Assembly: GCF_020023735.2 (NCBI RefSeq)
Contig: NZ_CP076444.2
Location: forward strand, 1,937,501-2,001,500
Direction of reading: 5' to 3'
Length of the DNA: 64,000 nucleotides
DNA from: Mycoavidus sp. HKI
GTDB lineage: Bacteria > Pseudomonadota > Gammaproteobacteria > Burkholderiales > Burkholderiaceae
Shown: positions 26,801 to 35,553 of the stretch, piece by piece
How positions within the stretch are numbered: the stretch's first letter is position 1
How the letters are laid out: every line of letters starts with the position of its first letter
Made by a program: the position numbers and the translations under genes
The notes under the pieces: generated by a model
The model's database searches: none
What the model saw: only the letters and a program-made list of their open reading frames with translations
What the model was told of the DNA's origin: nothing

Positions 26801-29425
26801 CTTGGCGTGCGTGGCTTCTGAAGAAACCGACCTTGCAGTTGATTCTGAATAAGCTCGAAGATGGCCGACAAGAAACTTCGCCGCAAAAAATTCTTGAAAT
26901 GTTAAATGCAGAAAATGGTAGTGTCGCTCGGCTTCGAGCCGCTCCGCATCCGCCGTATGTAAATACGAGGTCTTTTTTAGATTCGTGGTGAAATCAAGGG
27001 GTAATTTTCTCCCGGTTTGAGACCACTCACTCAGCTCTTTTCTACGCTGACTCAGCTCTTTCCGGCTAAATTCAATTTTCTCCGTCTCTAATCCCTTAAA
27101 CGCTAAATAGCCTAAATAGTGGATTTCGGCCGTCATTAATTCTTCCAGATCCGATTCTGACAAATCTTCAATGACATCGACTCCTAATACCTTTCCATCC
27201 TCTTCTTTCTCTAAACGCACGCTGTCTTTGCGCCATAATTTATCCACCATGGCCTCATATAGCATGGCCATCGTTACTTCTTGATTTTGGGGGAGCCGAT
27301 CCCAGCTATAACATAGTGCATCCAGCTGAATCGGGATATTCACCAGTCCCCGAATCAACGGCGTACGATAGATAAATTGCTGAATCGCCGCCTGGTTCGA
27401 TTCAGGCACACATTTTCCAATATAGGCCTGTACATTAGCCGTGCTAAAGCCAATCGTTTCCAACTCCAAATCAAACTGACCCAACAGTTTGGCATTGACC
27501 CCCGCAGGCCGGGAGGTAATCACCACATGCGCCTGATTGAGCAACATCCGTAAAAAATCCTTTAAAGGCCTGCCTTCGTTGAGTTCCCCGATCACTTCAT
27601 CCAAGCCATCTAAGATAAATAACGTTTTGTCCTGATGCGCGTAAAAAACCTTTGATAATGCCTGCGCTGGCCTGCTTTCATAGCCTACAAAATACTGTGT
27701 GCAGAGCAAGTCTTCTAAACGTTTAGGAGCATGTGTCTTGAGTTCTCGTAAGGGCACCCACAACACGCTCTCAAACTGATCTTGCCAAAGTCCATTTTGA
27801 TGGTATTCATAGACTAATTTTTTGCATAACGTGGTCTTGCCAATACCCGCCCGCCCCTGAATCAGAATCCGTTTTGGCACCCCTTCTGAGCCGTTGCGTA
27901 ACTTTTGCGCCTCAAAAAGCTTCTCTAGTGCAATCAACCTGTTTGGATTGGTCGCCTCAAGCTGCTGCCGCTCACTGCTGGGCAGGCGTTCAAAAGTCGC
28001 GGCTTGCTTTTCCAGTTCTTTTTTGTCTTCTTCACGTTGTGCCTGACTTTCTACAATCGCTAGATTGATATAACAGTTACGCAGTGATGTTGTCTGGCCC
28101 GATACTCGCTGGATCGAGAGATTCGAGCGTTGATAATGCTGATACAGTGCATCGCGCAGCTCTAAGAGACTGGGTAGACGCAGTTTTCCTACTATATTTT
28201 TGTGCTGCTGCAAGACGTGGACGAGCTGACTGCGCAACTCTCTGTCTATATCGTCGAAGATACTGTCTACTAGCTTGGTAAACTCAAGCTCGTCAGGCGT
28301 TGATGACTCTTTGTTTAACCGAAAAATACACTTGTCGTATCCCTGCCAAAACTTGTTCAGAAACGTCTGGGCCTCATCGCTGCCCACTAATAACCGTTCG
28401 ATCAGTTTGAACAGCACCACGTGCTGACCTTGATTCAGATACACGTCTCTTCCTGCTTTAGCCTGCTCCTCAAAGCGAGAAATATCTTCCATGCGCACTG
28501 TGGTCGAGGCAATAAAACCTCCCAAACACTGCTTAGCACTTTTTGGCGTAAGCGAAATCGGGATAATCCCATGCTGCTCCGTGAGTTGCTCTGCCCGGAT
28601 TTGCAAAAAAGCCATTTCCGTTAACACATGGTGAAACTCTGCCTTATATTCCTCTCCTTGTGAAAATGCGTTGACCACTTCCCGTATTGCCGAAGTCCCC
28701 TTTTGCTCACAGTCTTTGCGATACGCTTCTCGAAGTTCTTGACAAAATTCTCCGTAGTGCGGCCATTCCAAGTAGTTTTCTAACACCTCAGAACAGCACA
28801 CCACGACCTTATCGACTGGTTCTATATCGTCTCTTAATCGAGCGGGCAACAAACAGAGCTGACTGGTTAAAATATCGTCTAGCTTGCCGTCTTCCATACA
28901 ATCTTCTACAGCACGCGAAGGCGGTTGCCCCATCGGCGTTTGATCCGAATACAGGTTGACCCGGATTTGAGATAATTTATCGATTAAATACCTAGAAATA
29001 GCGGCCTCAGCCTTTCCATAAGGCGGATTGTCGTGGGCATATACCAGAAAAAGGCTGGGTTTATTCGGCAGCTCTAAAGAACCAAGCGTCGATAACGCTT
29101 TTTCAAATAGATAATCGACCTGCGTGTTTTTTGCCTGGACAGACAAGCTAATCGGATGCCCATTTAATGGAAGTTCGTTTAACAAAGTCAAGGATCCAGC
29201 GCGTATCTCATCGACGACTCTTTTTGCTTGCGAATTACCGGGATTTTCTTCGAGTTCAATTTCGGCCTTTTCCATCGCATCTCTGTACGATTTTTGGGCT
29301 GCCTCTAGATTTCCAACGGCTTTGTACGCGTGCGCCTGGCCTAACAAATGCTGCGAAGTTATGGCCAGATGCCGCGAGGAGGGGACTGGCGATGACGGAC
29401 GCAATCCGGCGATAAAATTAAACAA
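23894..29425 (-). CDS. TIR/SEFIR-like - NACHT - HEAT-repeat STAND protein
   Basis: An 1843-aa NLR-like ATPase. The start is TTG 29425 with AGGGGAAG about 5 nt upstream; no ATG lies nearby and the N-terminus (MFNFIAGLRPSS) parallels that of the WD40 paralogue. Order: TPR-like helices (about 20-75); TIR/SEFIR-like domain (about 122-292: SLFLVYAHDN, VVVCCSEVLENYL, GIIPISL); linker to about 515 containing SLRNCYINLAIVES; NACHT ATPase with Walker A GRAGIGKTT (524-532) and Walker B LFILDGLDEV (602-611); helical region; then roughly two dozen HEAT-like repeats of about 31 residues (about 1020-1780) with the recurring frame LPEAAISAL...L.D....VR..A. Residues 100-400 closely match the WD40 protein, whereas NTPase and sensor differ. 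The repeat half is visibly AT-richer than neighbouring core genes. Predicted to sense a ligand through the HEAT solenoid; target and effector activity are unknown. Confidence 0.9.
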   Translation of the reverse strand: MFNFIAGLRPSSPVPSSRHLAITSQHLLGQAHAYKAVGNLEAAQKSYRDAMEKAEIELEENPGNSQAKRVVDEIRAGSLTLLNELPLNGHPISLSVQAKNTQVDYLFEKALSTLGSLELPNKPSLFLVYAHDNPPYGKAEAAISRYLIDKLSQIRVNLYSDQTPMGQPPSRAVEDCMEDGKLDDILTSQLCLLPARLRDDIEPVDKVVVCCSEVLENYLEWPHYGEFCQELREAYRKDCEQKGTSAIREVVNAFSQGEEYKAEFHHVLTEMAFLQIRAEQLTEQHGIIPISLTPKSAKQCLGGFIASTTVRMEDISRFEEQAKAGRDVYLNQGQHVVLFKLIERLLVGSDEAQTFLNKFWQGYDKCIFRLNKESSTPDELEFTKLVDSIFDDIDRELRSQLVHVLQQHKNIVGKLRLPSLLELRDALYQHYQRSNLSIQRVSGQTTSLRNCYINLAIVESQAQREEDKKELEKQAATFERLPSSERQQLEATNPNRLIALEKLFEAQKLRNGSEGVPKRILIQGRAGIGKTTLCKKLVYEYHQNGLWQDQFESVLWVPLRELKTHAPKRLEDLLCTQYFVGYESRPAQALSKVFYAHQDKTLFILDGLDEVIGELNEGRPLKDFLRMLLNQAHVVITSRPAGVNAKLLGQFDLELETIGFSTANVQAYIGKCVPESNQAAIQQFIYRTPLIRGLVNIPIQLDALCYSWDRLPQNQEVTMAMLYEAMVDKLWRKDSVRLEKEEDGKVLGVDVIEDLSESDLEELMTAEIHYLGYLAFKGLETEKIEFSRKELSQRRKELSEWSQTGRKLPLDFTTNLKKTSYLHTADAERLEAERHYHFLHLTFQEFFAAKFLVGHLRAYSESTARSVSSEATHAKLGLMLSPDALKIFVAEHKYNPRYEIVWSMVAGLLTGGALQHFFALLEKTPRDLIGGRHQQVIMGCLSEARSQLHETKITELEQAFMKWLHFEMKWNENGLSELGRQTIFPEHLLLKSLTQSESKKKQIVQTLGVRSILSEEAICDLINLLWDENGEVQDVAVQALSKQKTLSKNAVSNLNQALQSSNQRARAAAAKVLEAHDISSDPTILKLINGLKDEDTKVRNEAAKALSEQENLPKEAILALTETLKDGYSDIRLEAVLALSRQQALPENTISILVHLLQDESLRVRLEAIDVLKGQKILTEAAISVLSNLIKESDEFIKGRAIYALGSRNELSGAMIFALTDVLRDEKEKFKVMAANELGTQKNLPEATISALIDMIIQAQTKSTKLAALDVLGKQNTLSEAAIFALSKLSEDTDDEDIKFLVAQVSGSQNTLSAAAISALSAELKHKDHSIRYDAANNLKEQKALPEEAIAALIGTLEDESTMIRASAVDALIQQNALTERIISALAKALLILCKEKEFETLALNLGVKLYTSQVIFRQRTLSESTSAVLLRILQQVDNESVRFMFALALAVHNTLPEAVLSILITTLQKNNKEALKNTVLSALMSYDSLPEAGVSVLIAALQDPSEEIRTVATNTLYKQTVLNENAISELRNILKNENGSINLTVLSILRKEKNLPETTILTLIDTLQSNDKVIRDVAMGTLKHQESLPETAISSLVKVLQGGNRDAKQVTAAVLGGQKTLKKEVVSALSSTLQYNDEDVRHMVIKALGEQESLPEDAVFALTELLLRDQDVLNKLAAIKVLENQKTLLETVISTLSLALINDQDWRVRAASARVLRVQNTLSQSAIRVLIQALHDTHKEVRSSSIWALSWHLNELYSLFPSLEFKELQIICTKVLFPHSCKQIAPLVIQNNQLHFYTAIGLGQPIKLNSEQSIVIIKALKAIRSEADLPLLPEEERFLIEE

Positions 29426-30022
29426 TTTCTTCCCCTATGTATTCTGAAGTGTTTCTATTTTTGGAGGCCGTTACTCGGTGTAATGGCTACTGCGCAACCG
29501 CCATCCTCCTGAACAATTTTTCTGAATTGTAGAGGATTAGGTCTAATTTTGGCAAAGAATTTTTGATACCTCTGTGACACACGCCTCTTTGATTTCGTTG
29601 GACCGAGGATGTTTGAGCGGGCGGTCAAGTTTGATAGCCGGTATTAGCGGGCTTACAAATGCGATTTTAATTTTAAAAATGGTTGGACGATAGGAGCCAG
29701 ATGAATCGAGAGATTCACGTCCTGGTGTATTAGGTCTAGCGGTACAATTGAAACTCATTGTAAGCTATTCGTAATCGGACCCAAAGCGCCCTTCTGCGGA
29801 ATTGGAAGATAGCAAGAGTCCCGTAAAACATAATGCCCTCATCCAAAACCATAACTGCCGATAATTACGAACCTTACGTTTCTCACCAAACGTTCGTCGC
29901 AACTCTTCGTACTGCACATTCTCGTAAAAGTGGTTTTTGGGCTCACATGAAAGAATTTGGCATGGATCAGTCGATTGCTTAATTTTGCTTAGAATGTATT
30001 CAACCTCCTCCAAAAAAACTTT
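29426..30022. other. Intergenic region with possible small gene remnants
   Basis: About 600 bp without a convincing gene, between a minus-strand STAND gene and a plus-strand helicase gene, so promoters for both should lie here. Two minus-strand open stretches, 29543-29758 (71 codons) and 29765-30079 (104 codons, see separate entry), follow each other in line and may be decayed coding sequence. No repeats, tRNA or terminator seen. Confidence 0.4.
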
Positions 30023-30079
30023 ATGTCGAGCAAGCAGGCGCATCAACCCCAACCACAGAAGATGGACCAGCAGGAGCAT
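29765..30079 (-). CDS. Uncertain small hypothetical ORF
   Basis: A 104-codon open frame, not recognised. It contains EEVEYILSKIKQ, ENVQYEELRRTFGEKRKVRN and a hydrophobic stretch LWFWMRALCFTGLLL. An internal ATG at 30043 would give 92 residues and still overlap the divergent helicase start at 30023. No strong ribosome site is seen. It may be a real small protein, a fragment of a larger lost gene, or chance. Confidence 0.25.
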   Translation of the reverse strand: MLLLVHLLWLGLMRLLARHKVFLEEVEYILSKIKQSTDPCQILSCEPKNHFYENVQYEELRRTFGEKRKVRNYRQLWFWMRALCFTGLLLSSNSAEGRFGSDYE

Positions 30080-32851
30080 TTAAACCAAGGGAATGGTCGC
30101 CCTCTCCCATCTGAGGTTGACGATTCTGCGCGGCCCGACACTGGCTCCACAGAGAGTACTCTGGCCCTGGAAATATCTCCGACGGGGCGAATCCATCTGG
30201 CATCTGTTGCAGGGTCGTCTGATTTATCCCCAGCGGCCACCACGCGCATCCGCCAAGCCTTCGAGCGCGGCAGCGGCCATGGGCTACTCCACTTGGGCGC
30301 AGTAGAGCTGGCGACGTGGTTGCCGTCTTCTCTTGCATTCGGTCGCGAGTTGGGCCATCTGTTCATGGCGCGTTTGTGTGCGGTGCCGGATTTAACGCAT
30401 CAGTGGGACAGCGCCGAGATTGCCCCCCCTCTCACCGAGTTGGAAAAGCTGGTAGCGTCAATTCCGCTGATGATCGGAGCGCACTATCTGGATCTCGCCG
30501 GCTTGGCAATTTTTTGGGCTGATCTGCACGCCGCGGCGCGCACAGAAATCTCAGCCGAACATGGCGACGTGCAGGCATGGCTACAGCGTAAGCACGCAAG
30601 CTGGAATTTGGTTGGTCGCGTTTGTTTTCATCTCGCCGAAAATAAAAATAATGAGCAAGCGCCCTTCGCTTTTCTCGCGACGTATGCAGCCGGCGTATCG
30701 CAACGATCACAGGTGCAGCACCAGGCGCTAGGCAAGGCGTTACAAGAGTACGCTGGCGTAGGCGACCGCAACACGCTGCTTGGGCTGCTGCTGCCGGTGC
30801 ACAAGGCGGCCGAGCAGAGTCCATGGTTAAAAGTGCTGGTGGACTCCGGCGCCATTTTTCGTCCAATCGCGTGGGCGCCATCCGACGCACATCAATTCTT
30901 GCGTAACATTCCACTCTTCGAAGCATGCGGTATCGTGGTGCGGATTCCGGACTGGTGGAAACCCCATCAGCCAGCACGACCGCAGGTACAGGTGAGTATC
31001 GGCAACCGCGCTGCTGGGTTAGGGCTGGATACGATGCTCGACTTCAATGTATCGCTTTCACTCGATGGCGAGGCGCTTTCGTCTGCTGAATGGGAACAAC
31101 TGCTCGCTGCCGGCGATGGTTTGGTACGACTCAAAGGGCGTTGGGTTGAACTGGATCGAGAAAAGCTCGATGGGGTCCTCGCACATTGGCAAAAAGTACA
31201 GCGCGAGGCGGCTGGAGAGGGTATTTCTTTTCTTAATGGTTTGCGCTTGTTAGCCGGTGCCGCAGTAGAAGCCAATGGCATGGCAGCACTATCACACGAT
31301 ACGGCAGATTGGTCTACTGTAGTGGCGGGTGACTGGCTGAAGGATGCGCTGGAAGGGCTACGCAATCCACACAATGTGCGTAGCAAAGCGCACCCCGGAG
31401 CGGAACTCAAGGCACAGCTACGCGCCTACCAACAAGATGGCGTGCAGTGGTTATGGTGGTTGCATCGTCTGGGGTTGGGAGGATGCCTGGCAGATGATAT
31501 GGGTCTAGGAAAGACGGTGCAAGTCATCGCGCTGCTCTTGCTAGCCAAACAGGAAGCCGATCCGGGTCCGCATTTACTGGTGTTGCCCGCCTCATTGATC
31601 GGCAACTGGCAAGCCGAAATGGCCCGCTTCGCGCCTACTTTACGCATATTTGTGGCGCACTCCTCGGCGCAACCAAGCAAAGCGCTTGCTACCCTATCTG
31701 CCGGGCAACTGGCCGAGTGGGATATTGTCATCACCAGTTACGGTAACTTAATCCGCCTACCCTGGCTGCTGGAGATACACTGGTCGCTGGTGGTGCTGGA
31801 TGAAGCCCAGGCCATCAAAAATCCGGGGGCGCGGCAGACGCAAGCGGCCAAGGCATTGAAGAGCCGGGTGCGATTTGCGTTGACCGGGACCCCAGTGGAA
31901 AACCGACTGGGCGATTTATGGTCACTGTTCGATTTTATCTGTCCCGGTCTACTGGGCTCCAACAAGACGTTCAGTCGTTTCGCACGCCTTTTAGAGCAAG
32001 ACGAGCAGCTTGGTTACGCGCCGTTGCGCAAGCTGGTTCAGCCTTACATTCTGCGCCGCCTGAAAAGCGATAAGCGGATTATTGCCGACCTGCCGGACAA
32101 AACCGAGGTTAAGGCTTATTGCGTACTCAGCCGACTGCAAGCCAGTCTGTATCAACAAGCGGTCGATGCGCTGGCCAAGCAGATCGAAACTCTGGATGGC
32201 ATCGCCAGGCGGGGTGCGGTGTTGGCGTTCCTGATGCGCTTCAAGCAGATCTGCAATCATCCGTCCCAATGGTTAGGCGATGGTGCTTATGCGCCAGATG
32301 ACAGCGGAAAATTTGCCCGTTTGCGCGAACTTGCAGAAGCGATTGCGGCGCGCCAAGAAAAAGTCTTAATATTTACCCAATTCCAGGAAATGACCGGGCC
32401 GTTAGTTGAATTTTTACAAGGGGTGTTTGGGCGACCTGGATTGCTGTTGCATGGCGCAACCCCTGTCAAAACACGCCAGTCGCTGGTTGATCAATTTCAA
32501 CAGGAACAAGGACCGCCGTTTTTTGTGCTATCCATCAAAGCGGGGGGCACTGGCCTTAATCTGACGGCCGCATCGCACGTGATTCATTTCGATCGCTGGT
32601 GGAATCCCGCGGTGGAAAATCAGGCGACCGATCGTGCCTACCGCATCGGCCAGAAAAAAAATGTGCTGGTCCATAAATTTATTTGTCGCGGTACTGTCGA
32701 AGAAAAAATCGATGCGCTGATCGATGCCAAACTCGGACTATCAAATGATATCCTTGCAAACGGTGGTGAAATGTTGCTGACCGAAATGGATAATAAGGCA
32801 TTACTAAAGTTAGTATCGCTTGATATTAATAGCGCCATGGATGATAAATAA
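30023..32851 (+). CDS. SNF2-family DEAD/DEAH-box helicase
   Basis: A 942-aa Swi2/Snf2-type DNA translocase. The ATP-binding core lies at about residues 470-930: Walker A ADDMGLGKTVQVIALLLL (about 490-507), Walker B as LVVLDEAQAIKNPGA (about 588-602, DEAQ box), motif III-like ALTGTPVENRLGDLWSLF, and the C-terminal helicase lobe with LLLHGATPVKTRQ, LSIKAGGTGLNLTAASHVI and DRAYRIGQKKNV. The first 450 residues form the long N-terminal region usual for bacterial SNF2 proteins. ATG 30023 lacks a good ribosome site, so the true start could be ATG 30062 or later. A SWIM zinc-finger gene follows 27 nt downstream; bacterial SNF2 and SWIM proteins are a recurrent pair thought to remodel or repair nucleoprotein, but the substrate is unknown. 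Confidence 0.93.
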   Translation: MSSKQAHQPQPQKMDQQEHLNQGNGRPLPSEVDDSARPDTGSTESTLALEISPTGRIHLASVAGSSDLSPAATTRIRQAFERGSGHGLLHLGAVELATWLPSSLAFGRELGHLFMARLCAVPDLTHQWDSAEIAPPLTELEKLVASIPLMIGAHYLDLAGLAIFWADLHAAARTEISAEHGDVQAWLQRKHASWNLVGRVCFHLAENKNNEQAPFAFLATYAAGVSQRSQVQHQALGKALQEYAGVGDRNTLLGLLLPVHKAAEQSPWLKVLVDSGAIFRPIAWAPSDAHQFLRNIPLFEACGIVVRIPDWWKPHQPARPQVQVSIGNRAAGLGLDTMLDFNVSLSLDGEALSSAEWEQLLAAGDGLVRLKGRWVELDREKLDGVLAHWQKVQREAAGEGISFLNGLRLLAGAAVEANGMAALSHDTADWSTVVAGDWLKDALEGLRNPHNVRSKAHPGAELKAQLRAYQQDGVQWLWWLHRLGLGGCLADDMGLGKTVQVIALLLLAKQEADPGPHLLVLPASLIGNWQAEMARFAPTLRIFVAHSSAQPSKALATLSAGQLAEWDIVITSYGNLIRLPWLLEIHWSLVVLDEAQAIKNPGARQTQAAKALKSRVRFALTGTPVENRLGDLWSLFDFICPGLLGSNKTFSRFARLLEQDEQLGYAPLRKLVQPYILRRLKSDKRIIADLPDKTEVKAYCVLSRLQASLYQQAVDALAKQIETLDGIARRGAVLAFLMRFKQICNHPSQWLGDGAYAPDDSGKFARLRELAEAIAARQEKVLIFTQFQEMTGPLVEFLQGVFGRPGLLLHGATPVKTRQSLVDQFQQEQGPPFFVLSIKAGGTGLNLTAASHVIHFDRWWNPAVENQATDRAYRIGQKKNVLVHKFICRGTVEEKIDALIDAKLGLSNDILANGGEMLLTEMDNKALLKLVSLDINSAMDDK

Positions 32852-32878
32852 ACTCGCTTTGCAGCTCTGTCATGTGGA

Positions 32879-33952
32879 ATGAAAATGGATTTTTATGATG
32901 GTGGTTGGGCGCCTTATGTCTCGGTCGCGGAACGACGCGACAAAGCGCAACGAAAATTAAAATCCCTTGAAAAAAAAGGGCGAGTCTGTCAGCCAGTCAC
33001 CATTGAGGGGCGCGCTATCGCTCGTACTTTCTGGGGCAAAAAATGGTGCGACAATCTTGAGGCCTATAGCGACTATGCTAGCCGCTTACCGCGCGGACGC
33101 GCCTATGTGCGGCATGGTTCGGTGGTTGATCTAAAAATCAAGGCCGGCAAAATTACGGCGTTGGTTTTTGGCTCAGAAATGTACACGGTTAGCATCGGAG
33201 TAGACGCACTAGAGGCCGAGCGCTGGCAATCGATTTTGCGTGAATGCGCGGGTCAGGTTGCATCGCTGGTGGAGTTGTTGCAGGGGCGTTTGTCGAACTC
33301 CGTCATGGAAGTGGTCACGCGTCACGGCGCCGGCTTGTTTCCGGTCCCGCAACAGATTGCTTTTCGTTGTAGCTGCCCCGATTCAGCGTCGATGTGCAAA
33401 CATATTGCCGCGGCATTGTATGGTGTGGGCACTCGCCTAGATAGTCAGCCAGAATTATTGTTTGAGTTGCGCCATGTCGATCCGCTGGAATTGATTCGGC
33501 AAGCGGGTAACCTATCGATAGCCGACGCACAGTCGGAACCGCACCAACAACTGGATACGTCAGATCTGTCGGCATTATTTGGTATTGAATTAAATGAGTC
33601 ACCGGTTGCGATAGCTGCACCTTCTGTGGCGGCAAAGAGTCCTGCGATCACGGCCAAACGCTCTGGCAAGCCTGCCCGCTCGCTGGCCCCAAAGGCGGCC
33701 ACTCGTCAAGCAGCGCAGGTCCAGCCTGCGCCGGTAAAGAAAAAAATGGCAGCGCTGCGTCAACCGCGCCAGAAACCAGCAAAGACCGTCACCGCACGTG
33801 ATCTACTTGGGCGCGGCATACCTCGCCATATGCAGCAAAGCTGGCTCAAATCTGGCATCCTGCTACGTACTGACGAACGCGGCGTATATCACGCAACGAA
33901 GCAAACAAAAAAACGAATCGAGGATTACCTAGGGCGAGTCGCGATGACCTGA
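32879..33952 (+). CDS. SWIM zinc-finger protein, SNF2 partner
   Basis: A 357-aa cytoplasmic protein. The SWIM zinc-finger CxCx(n)CxH is present as CSCPDSASMCKHIAAALYGV (about residues 165-184), where it would bind DNA or protein. The N-terminus begins MKMDFYDGGWAPYVSVAERR and includes ARTFWGKKWCDNLE, features shared by SNF2-associated SWIM proteins. After about residue 240 a basic Ala/Pro/Lys linker leads to a small C-terminal domain (about 305-357, ARDLLGRGIPRHMQQSWL). ATG 32879 or the ATG two codons later could serve; a GGA at 32876 is too close for the first. It is co-oriented with the helicase, 27 nt downstream, and likely co-transcribed. Confidence 0.9.
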   Translation: MKMDFYDGGWAPYVSVAERRDKAQRKLKSLEKKGRVCQPVTIEGRAIARTFWGKKWCDNLEAYSDYASRLPRGRAYVRHGSVVDLKIKAGKITALVFGSEMYTVSIGVDALEAERWQSILRECAGQVASLVELLQGRLSNSVMEVVTRHGAGLFPVPQQIAFRCSCPDSASMCKHIAAALYGVGTRLDSQPELLFELRHVDPLELIRQAGNLSIADAQSEPHQQLDTSDLSALFGIELNESPVAIAAPSVAAKSPAITAKRSGKPARSLAPKAATRQAAQVQPAPVKKKMAALRQPRQKPAKTVTARDLLGRGIPRHMQQSWLKSGILLRTDERGVYHATKQTKKRIEDYLGRVAMT

Positions 33953-34482
33953 GCTTAGGCCACCACCCGGATTGGGGTAAACCACAGCGGGGCGATCCAA
34001 ACACACGGGGTTGGATGCACTGCCTGAATCTAGCCGGCGATACTCTCTTAAGCCTATACTCCGCTACCCCCGCTTTCAATAAACAGAATTATAAGCTATT
34101 GATATATAAGAACTATTTATATTTCCTTTGAAGGCCATTCGGCTAGCGAGCCGCTTACCACACTTCCAAAAGCTTGAGTTTGAGCAAGTTATCACTTCAA
34201 TTTACTAGTTAATTTTGCATATTGGCGAACTCAGTATATTTACCGAAACTACGTGCCCAACCGTAGTGCTGATCATCTGTTATTCCATCTTAAAAGCTAA
34301 TAGCAAGCTCAATTAAACCTTTAGCCGCCCCCTGACTGTCGTCCAGATTAATAGACAAATCATGGTAGTCACCCAAGTATCGTTTGAGTCACACAAAATT
34401 AATCATAACACCTCGACTTACACCATTTTAACTAGTATACTATTTTTCTTTAACATTTGAATTCAGTATTCCAGCGACTTCT
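33953..34482. other. AT-rich intergenic region upstream of Rpn gene
   Basis: 530 bp without a real gene. It carries the left 28-bp inverted repeat at 34047-34074 and, on the minus strand, a 32-codon open stretch at 34290-34388 (including GDYHDLSINLDDSQ, ending at a stop) that begins right after another stop and looks like the tail of a decayed gene. The 34075-34482 part is clearly AT-richer than the flanking genes and must contain the Rpn gene promoter. Confidence 0.5.
34047..34074 (+). repeat. Left copy of 28-bp imperfect inverted repeat flanking Rpn gene
   Basis: Begins CTTAAGCC and ends TCCGCTACCCCCGCT. It matches the reverse complement of 35464-35491 with three mismatches in 28 bp. The two face each other around the Rpn-family gene, suggesting ends of a mobile unit or two copies of a dispersed palindromic element. 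Confidence 0.7.
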
Positions 34483-35388
34483 ATGTCCATCATTTCTCAC
34501 CCTCATGACAAATTTTTTAAGGGAAGCCTCAAAGAAAAACAAATTGCTCTCGATTTTCTAAAAGCCCATTTACCTGCTGATATCTATCAACAGCTTGACT
34601 TCAGCACTCTGCGAGCCATTGATAAAAGCTATGTTAGTGCTGAGCTACGCGAAGTGCATAGCGACATGGTCTATGCTTGCCAAATCAATGGCAAAGCGGG
34701 CTATATCCCCCTTTTACTGCTGCTTGAGCATCAATCTACCGCCAGCAAACATATGGCTTTTAGACTGCTGCAGTACACTGTAAATTTGATGGGAGATCAT
34801 TTAAAAGCTGGACATAACTCACTACCACTAGTCTTGCCAATATGTCTTTATCATGGCGCCGTATCTCCCTATCCGTATTCAACAGATATCTTTGAAGACT
34901 TTGATGATGTTGAGATGGCAAGAGCGCTCGTCTTCAAACAGTTCCAACTCATTGACTTGACAATGCTGCCAGTCGATACCTTGAAGCAGCATGGAGCAGC
35001 CTCACTGATGGAACTACTTTTTAAGCGCTATCAGGAACGCGATTTTATTGAAACAATTCGGCAGCTTGCAGACCAAGGCATCTTGAAGATGGCCGTATCT
35101 CATACGACAGAGTCATATTTTTTTGCTATGCTAGAGTATATTGGTTCAAATGAACAAGGGAAGCAACCGCAAAAAGCGGAAGATTTATTTAAGCTACTAA
35201 GCACAGTATTACCTGAGAAGCGGGAGAGTATCATGACTTTTAACGAACAATTACGGCAAGAAGGTGAACGTCAGAAAGCGCTCGCTATTGCTAAAAAAAT
35301 GCTAGCCGAGGGATCAGAACCTGCTTTTGTTAAAAAAGTGACCGGGCTTTTTGACGAAGACATCCAAAAAATAGCACTCCAGCATTAA
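34483..35388 (+). CDS. Rpn-family recombination-promoting nuclease / putative transposase (PD-(D/E)XK)
   Basis: A 301-aa protein of the Rpn/transposase_31 family. ATG 34483 gives MSIISHPHDKFFKGSLKEKQIALDFLKAHLP (start shown in part), the family's typical opening. The nuclease core is EVHSDMVYACQI...YIPLLLLLEHQSTA (about residues 57-88), where D and E-x-Q are the expected metal-binding residues of the PD-(D/E)XK fold. The C-terminal part carries the short charged helix repeats common in this family (QEGERQKALAIAKKML). Characterised members promote recA-independent recombination and cut DNA; many genomes of symbionts carry many copies. The gene is isolated, in AT-rich DNA, and bracketed by 28-bp inverted repeats. 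Confidence 0.9.
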   Translation: MSIISHPHDKFFKGSLKEKQIALDFLKAHLPADIYQQLDFSTLRAIDKSYVSAELREVHSDMVYACQINGKAGYIPLLLLLEHQSTASKHMAFRLLQYTVNLMGDHLKAGHNSLPLVLPICLYHGAVSPYPYSTDIFEDFDDVEMARALVFKQFQLIDLTMLPVDTLKQHGAASLMELLFKRYQERDFIETIRQLADQGILKMAVSHTTESYFFAMLEYIGSNEQGKQPQKAEDLFKLLSTVLPEKRESIMTFNEQLRQEGERQKALAIAKKMLAEGSEPAFVKKVTGLFDEDIQKIALQH

Positions 35389-35463
35389 ATACTCTCAGCA
35401 CGCTTTAACCGGGCTTCATTGTCTATTTGCTCAGTTACTACACAACTAGTACCTGAGAAGCGG

Positions 35464-35491
35464 AGCGGGGGTAGCGGAATATGGGATTAAG
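35464..35491 (-). repeat. Right copy of 28-bp imperfect inverted repeat flanking Rpn gene
   Basis: Plus-strand sequence starts AGCGGGGGTAGCGGA and ends GGGATTAAG; its reverse complement matches 34047-34074 with three mismatches. It lies 75 bp after the Rpn stop, versus about 408 bp between the left copy and the Rpn start. A further TTAAGCG...CGCTTAA pairing (35487-35526) could extend it into a hairpin. Confidence 0.7.
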
Positions 35492-35553
35492 CGAAGACCA
35501 GCAACGGTGACTCTCTCCGCTTAAAGACATCAGCGATGATCATAAAACTTAAT

